Below are positions 60,801-64,000 of a stretch of DNA of 64,000 bases, piece by piece (position 1 is the first letter of the stretch; the number at the start of each line of letters is the position of its first letter). Under the pieces are notes generated by a model, which saw only the letters and a program-made list of their open reading frames with translations, searched no databases and was not told the DNA's origin. The stretch comes from Heligmosomoides polygyrus polygyrus (taxonomy: Eukaryota > Nematoda > Chromadorea > Rhabditida > Heligmosomidae), in NCBI GenBank assembly GCA_947396885.1, contig OX377205.1, positions 77,162,969 through 77,226,968 of the forward strand, given 5' to 3'. The position numbers were made by a program, and so were the translations under genes.

Positions 60801-61689
60801 TAATCACGGTATTTATGTGCGGCGCGCCTCATGATCGATGGTGCGCGTGAGTGCTGTGAATTCTGTAATATGTCATGGAAGATGGTGCGCCCATGCTTGG
60901 CGCAATGAGTCGTCGCTGTTCACGACATAACACATCTACACCATAATTAGGAGATGCGCTTAGCCGTTTGAGTCACGCTTACGTTACATCCAACTACCTA
61001 AATTGTTATGACAAAATTGCTCTTGTTTCGGATATCTTTTTTTACAGCAGATTAGTATATATTATGATAAGTATGCCAACTATATTGTTTCAGTACAACG
61101 AGAACGAAATAAAGCTTGAGTTCGAGCAAGCTGAATTAGCCGATTTATCTGAGTATGCGCCGTCTTCCATATGGGACGTCATTGACGCTCCGGCATCGCT
61201 GGTGAACAAACGAAGCCGAATAGAGTTTCAAGTCAGAATTAGGTGAGGATAAAAAAGAATGGCATCCACATCAAGGAGATGTTAGTTGCGCTACTGTTCT
61301 TGAAATGTACGATAGGCTTCAAAATGGTCAAACTAATGATCAACTGCGCATTCATCGCGCAACTTACTACATTTTACCGCTTTTAAGCTGAATATGCCTA
61401 ATCTACCACTTTCCCTTCTTTAATGCTATGTTGCTGTGCAACGCGTGCAACAAAATTTCGAGGCGCTCATAGCTAGGGAGAATTATTTGTGAAAATTTGG
61501 GAACATTTAACAATTTAATAAATTCAGTATGATTGATCAAAAATAGGAGTTTCGAGTAACAGACTGAACAGATCCCCTTAAAGAAAAAATTAAGGAGAAA
61601 ATCGCTCTTCTATACCGTTGTGCTCATCATTCCGACTGTCCTGATGTCATTTCTCAGCATGACGGTGTTTTTCCTCCCAACCGATTCAG
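46115..61689 (+). CDS. unc-29: unc-29 copy B: second non-alpha nicotinic acetylcholine receptor subunit, cut by right window edge
   Basis: Exons: 46115-46166, 48128-48195, 48488-48559, 48623-48667, 48738-48847, 58209-58315, 58371-58429, 61094-61242, 61595-61689. Each has the same length and phase as its counterpart in copy A. The product runs from the signal peptide to the end of M1. Exons for M2, M3, the loop and M4 are not found before 64000, so the gene should continue beyond the window. There is no stop, frameshift or bad splice site in the visible part, so it looks functional. It lacks a loop C Cys pair and is therefore non-alpha. The mature region matches copy A at about 90 percent by hand count. 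Introns 5 (9361 bp) and 7 (2664 bp) are swollen by repeats. Confidence 0.94.
46167..48127. other. Intron 1 of unc-29 copy B
   Basis: 1961 bp. It holds an unassigned reverse frame at 46823-47122 without a recognised domain, and a repeat-like end near 47770-47820 (CCGAAACGTCAATTGAATAA). No transposase motif seen. Confidence 0.4.
49455..49800 (+). mobile_element. Mariner transposase N-terminal fragment in intron 5 of unc-29 B
   Basis: Frames in order give [55 protein letters not shown] and [13 protein letters not shown]. These correspond to the helix-turn-helix region, the G-R-P motif and the DNA-binding second helix of mariner transposases. Frameshifts and stops separate the blocks. The catalytic half is not recognisable downstream. 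Confidence 0.65.
50432..50700 (+). mobile_element. SINE-like element, family 1, in intron 5 of unc-29 B
   Basis: Diverged plus-strand copy starting GGGTGCACGCAGCGCATGAG. It keeps the GGCCCAGGCCAACCAAGCC core and the 3' body. It is the only clear copy of this family in copy B. Confidence 0.7.
50860..51590. mobile_element. TCAAATCAAATTGGACAC element, copy in intron 5 of unc-29 B
   Basis: The left end AAATCAAATCGAACTCTTCC and the right end GAGTCCAATTTGGCTTGAAA are inverted relatives. The interior shares ATGGCGCAATCT and ACTAAAAAATGG with the copy at 10885-11855. Confidence 0.55.
51735..52010 (-). mobile_element. Possible LTR fragment, reverse strand
   Basis: A stretch of about 120 bp (ACGGTGATCGATCGATCCCG and GAAACAATACACAGAA) is about 80 percent identical to 57955-58070. 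On the minus strand the right part ends CCCGGTGTAACA, which looks like an LTR end. No boundary duplication was verified. Confidence 0.4.
52250..52900 (-). pseudogene. Reverse-strand coding-like remnant, possible LTR-element gene
   Basis: The minus strand has open, basic stretches: [20 protein letters not shown] then [14 protein letters not shown] (52262-52440), and [20 protein letters not shown] near 52800-52850, in different frames. The composition suggests a Gag-like or other element protein, but no named motif is present. It lies immediately upstream of the LTR-like fragment on the same strand. Function not identified. Confidence 0.3.
53165..54660. mobile_element. About 1.5-kb element bounded by inverted arrays of a 21-bp repeat
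   Basis: At 53165-53310 about five tandem 21-bp units (GGAGAAAATGCCCGCAACCAG type, alternating AACCAG and GATCAG) run in one direction. At 54525-54660 about five units run in the opposite direction. One more unit lies at 53650-53690. The interior (53310-54520) is AT-rich without a convincing gene. The layout resembles transposase-binding iterons of a non-autonomous DNA transposon. The class is unknown. Confidence 0.65.
56126..56217. repeat. Tandem duplication, 49-bp period, two copies
   Basis: TTCATTTAGTACCATTCTTA onward is repeated at 56175 with one visible substitution. It lies just before the zinc-knuckle remnant. Confidence 0.85.
56290..56950 (+). pseudogene. Frameshifted remnant with CCHC-like zinc-knuckle motifs
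   Basis: Near 56635 one frame reads [13 protein letters not shown], and near 56733 another reads [13 protein letters not shown]. Both fit C-x2-C-x3-H-x4-C. Upstream is a Pro/Ser-rich frame ([20 protein letters not shown]). Frame changes show decay. It resembles a nucleocapsid region of an LTR-retrotransposon Gag, but spacing differs from the canonical CX2CX4HX4C. Confidence 0.35.
57690..58080 (-). mobile_element. Possible LTR, reverse strand, with promoter-like and poly(A)-like signals
   Basis: The minus strand contains CCTATATAAAGCG (near 57891-57903) and later AAATAAATCG (near 57766-57775), the order expected for an LTR promoter and poly(A) signal. It shares its outer 120 bp with 51840-51960. 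A 12-base poly(C) tract lies upstream of the TATA-like box. Confidence 0.4.
58209..58429 (+). CDS. unc-29: unc-29 copy B exons 6-7: Cys-loop region
   Basis: Exon 6 (107 bp) carries [20 protein letters not shown] to YKSSCII, and exon 7 (59 bp) carries [20 protein letters not shown]. They differ from copy A by a single residue (Gln for Leu after INY). The 55-bp intron between them contrasts with 1506 bp in copy A. Confidence 0.93.
59285..59510. mobile_element. MITE-like inverted repeat in intron 7 of unc-29 B
   Basis: The left arm with GAAATGGTGGCGCAAATAAG is inverted on the right as CCTATTTGCGCCACCATTTC, with a shared CACATGTATG outside. Nearby 59655-59810 repeats the TTTGCGCC motif. No coding potential. 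Confidence 0.55.
60177..60306. mobile_element. 130-bp PIF/Harbinger-like MITE in intron 7 of unc-29 B
   Basis: Ends GACCTATTTTATACTTCGGC and the inverted GCCGAAGTATAACATAGGCC, flanked by TTA (60174-60176 and 60307-60309). The middle is a second palindrome (GCGGGCTGCT and AGCAGCCCGC). Confidence 0.75.
60310..60659. mobile_element. 350-bp PIF/Harbinger-like MITE abutting the previous one
   Basis: Starts AGGCCACGCAGACTTCTGCG and ends with the inverted CGCAGAAGTCTGCGGGACCT. Flanked by TTA at 60307-60309, shared with the neighbouring element, and at 60660-60662. Confidence 0.72.
61094..61689 (+). CDS. unc-29: unc-29 copy B exons 8-9: loop C region and M1
   Basis: Exon 8 encodes [20 protein letters not shown] onward. 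A Leu stands where copy A has Trp, and Ala-Pro changes follow. Exon 9 begins after TTAAG at 61594 with [19 protein letters not shown] and ends with FFLPTDS in phase 1. These are the last exons of the gene inside the window. Confidence 0.92.
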
Positions 61690-62254
61690 GTAGGCGAATC
61701 TTGTTCCAGCTAGGTAGGCAAACCTTTTCAATTCATCTACTTATTAAAAAATACAAACATCACCTAAAAAGCTGAAAATACGAGACAATGTCTTGCCAAA
61801 ACCAAAAGAATACGACCCCACCCCCTCAATTCTCGCACCAAAAGCTGGACCCTGAGCGAGACAATAATTTCGAACATTCTGTAGCCTTTCTGGGAACATG
61901 CTAATCTTCGGATTCGGTAAGCAAATGCATATGAAAATGAAGGACCTTGGCTGCGTGGAGTTGGACCTATCTTAACCCATTAATCAAGATTTTAATTTCA
62001 TTATGTACTTACCTTCAATAAAGACCGAAGGTCAAGTGCCGCCTATCTCATAACCCGCTTTGCTCCATGTGCAATAGTGATCAGAGTTGCTCGAGTACAT
62101 TTTGTGCACCTACAGGTACTGGTCATTAGAAGGTATGCTCTCCGTCCAATAGCTGTGAGACCAGTTAACAAGCACTAATCTGGGGAATACCAGCGGTACA
62201 TATCACAGCTCATGGATCTGATCTGTGGATCAGACCCAGTGTATTCATCTGTTA

Positions 62255-62415
62255 GGCCTGAGTTATACTACCCCCGGGAGCATCCGCGGAAGGGCGGGAA
62301 TCGCGCCGAGACTCCTCACCTGGCCAATCGCCGCGCCTCGCCACGCCCGCCTCCGCCGTGCACCATTGGTCCGCGGACGTTCCGCGGATGCTCCCGCGGG
62401 AGTATAACAGAGGCC
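62255..62415. mobile_element. 161-bp PIF/Harbinger-like MITE
   Basis: Ends GGCCTGAGTTATACTACCCC and the inverted GGGAGTATAACAGAGGCC, with the long shared inner palindrome GGGAGCATCCGCGGA. Flanking TTA lies at 62252-62254 and 62416-62418. The position corresponds to an intron of unc-29 B. Confidence 0.75.
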
Positions 62416-63559
62416 TTAAGGGATTAATGACCCTCCTATTTGTTGTGTAGTTCCTGGGTAATTCTTTTGCTTGTATAGGTAAATAAACTACATTTGTTCA
62501 CAGAATGTAACTCAGGAGAATTTGTTGAATTTGAGCTCGCCCCATATCCTACCTAAGGAGGCTGAATTCTTCGTTATCTCGAGAAATCCCTCCAACTGCA
62601 GTTCTCCAAGGACAATCAGTATCGTCCAGACGAAGCACCTTTGATACATTCTCAGACATTATGTTAACAACTTTTATTACGACTGACGTTTCAGAAAAAT
62701 CGTGTTTGTCAATTCCTGATAGAAGCTCGAAGGTTTTAAAACTGCAAAGTCCACTAGATCAAATAAATTATCTGCACTTGAATAATAAGGACACAGACAT
62801 AAGAGTTTGCGGAAGGGACCAGCGTTTGTACAACTCGCCTTGATCTAGTGAACAGCGTGGCGAACCATCTCAACCGACCATTAGAGGACAAGTGAGCATG
62901 GTGCAATAAAGTCCCAGATTTAGACCGGAAGTAGAAGAGGAACAGCGACCCAGGAGAGAAAATCAAACTCAGGGAAAAACTGGCGCTGAAACTACGCGGC
63001 GGTCGAGCCGCATGCGCGACGGTGACCTCGTTCTCGATATGGCCTTACTCGCGGTGATCTTTGAACCTCACACTCTTCTGTGAATCCGTGCTCATTCTTT
63101 TCTTGTCAGTTTCTTGGGTGTTGAATAGCTATCGATTGCTCAACGTCGGCGAGCCTTGTATAAATGAGCTCCTTGGCTACACTGGGGATTACATATATGC
63201 ACTTCGGAAGTGGGAGGTGGAGAGGATGGAAGTATAATGGAGGATGAGTCGTACCTGGATGGCTGCGGCTTTACAAGTTTTAAGTGTTGTGGGGTAACAA
63301 GCGCGATACGTCTGGATGATGGCCTCGGACTGTAGCCGTTGAGCGATCGTCGAGCAGCGGCCGGAAAAAATTAAATCAAACCCAAAGAGTGATAAACACG
63401 TTCTAGAGAAGGACCAAAGCTATGCATTTCGATCATGTTCTTAAATCAGGTTCCATTAAGAAACAGTTTCAAAAATTTCTAAAAGAAGTAGAGAACATTG
63501 CAAATGAATAATATGGAGATAGCAACAAAGGAGCGCTTCTCTATCATATCTTTGCAGAG

Positions 63560-64000
63560 GTTGAAAATAGAGTTAGAAAGCGAAAACGGTGTCTTACCGA
63601 GGTCTATATTCACAAAAACCAGCAAGATCCATAAAGCCCACAACCAGATTCGAAGCCCTGCAGGTCAGCATTGCTACCCACTCGACGACCCAGTCACTGC
63701 CGATATTGGTTCACCTTATTAGGAAGTAGATGAACATCCACCTACTTCAGAATTTGATCAGCGCGATCATACGAATGGTTTACCTAAATGTACCCTGCAC
63801 TTTTTTATGAAATCTAACACTTTGCCATAGCACTACGACTTTGCGCCATTTTTGACCTACTCAAGCGTCAGTAGGAAATTTGAAAACCACTACGGTGCTA
63901 CTCAAACAATCCTCTACAACCCTCAATAGATCACTCTAGAAACTTCCACGGAAAGTTCATTGACCTCTTTCCCTTATGCAAAGATGCGCTCTAGCCCAAA
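63560..64000 (-). mobile_element. Third SINE-like repeat family, second copy, reaching the window edge
   Basis: Minus strand: GGGTCGTCGAGTGGGTAGCA (box A-like) and GGGCTTCGAATCTGG (box B-like). The far part matches 16240-16430 (GCACTACGA, GCCATTTTTGA, CCTCAATAGATCACT). It lies where later introns of unc-29 B would be. Confidence 0.55.

Larger units (their letters stand above)
61690..64000. other. Intron 9 region of unc-29 copy B to the window edge
   Basis: Searched for the exon encoding GEKMTLT and M2, and found none. It contains the MITE at 62255-62415 and the third SINE-like family from 63560. The rest shows no gene. Confidence 0.5.

Overview
This window is nuclear DNA from a clade V (strongylid) parasitic nematode. 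The evidence is short coding exons with GT-AG introns, a trans-splice-type acceptor just upstream of a start codon, and two head-to-tail copies of unc-29, the nematode non-alpha nicotinic acetylcholine receptor subunit of the levamisole-sensitive muscle receptor. unc-29 is single-copy in Caenorhabditis elegans, while several paralogues are known in trichostrongylid parasites, so a trichostrongylid-like worm is the best guess. The species cannot be fixed from the sequence.

Layout. Positions 1-14280 hold no recognised functional gene. They contain degraded repeats, a MITE-like family, tRNA-derived SINE-like copies, a reverse-strand mariner relic (about 12334-13577) and one unidentified reverse-strand coding remnant with a single in-frame stop (7619-7951). 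unc-29 copy A runs from 14319 to 32943 in 15 exons (497 residues) and looks intact. Its 7.3 kb intron 5 holds a cluster of GC-rich foldback elements and a 5'-truncated RTE-like retrotransposon. Introns 12-14 hold five copies of one SINE-like family. The spacer 32944-46114 carries three mariner relics, two SINE-like copies, MITE-like elements and two weak gene candidates. unc-29 copy B starts at 46115. Nine exons are visible to 61689, through transmembrane segment M1, and the rest lies beyond the right edge. Its 9.4 kb intron 5 holds LTR-element fragments, an element with inverted 21-bp tandem arrays and a mariner fragment.

How it works together. Both receptor copies are on the plus strand. 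All nine shared exons have the same length and phase, and the mature proteins are about 90 percent identical by hand count, so this is a tandem duplication under selection on protein sequence. Intron lengths differ greatly between the copies because mobile elements entered them independently. No CRISPR array, rRNA, bona fide tRNA or prokaryotic feature is present. The strongest non-gene novelties are a family of palindromic PIF/Harbinger-like MITEs with TWA target duplications, a perfect 43-bp-arm palindrome, and the element with inverted 21-bp iterons.
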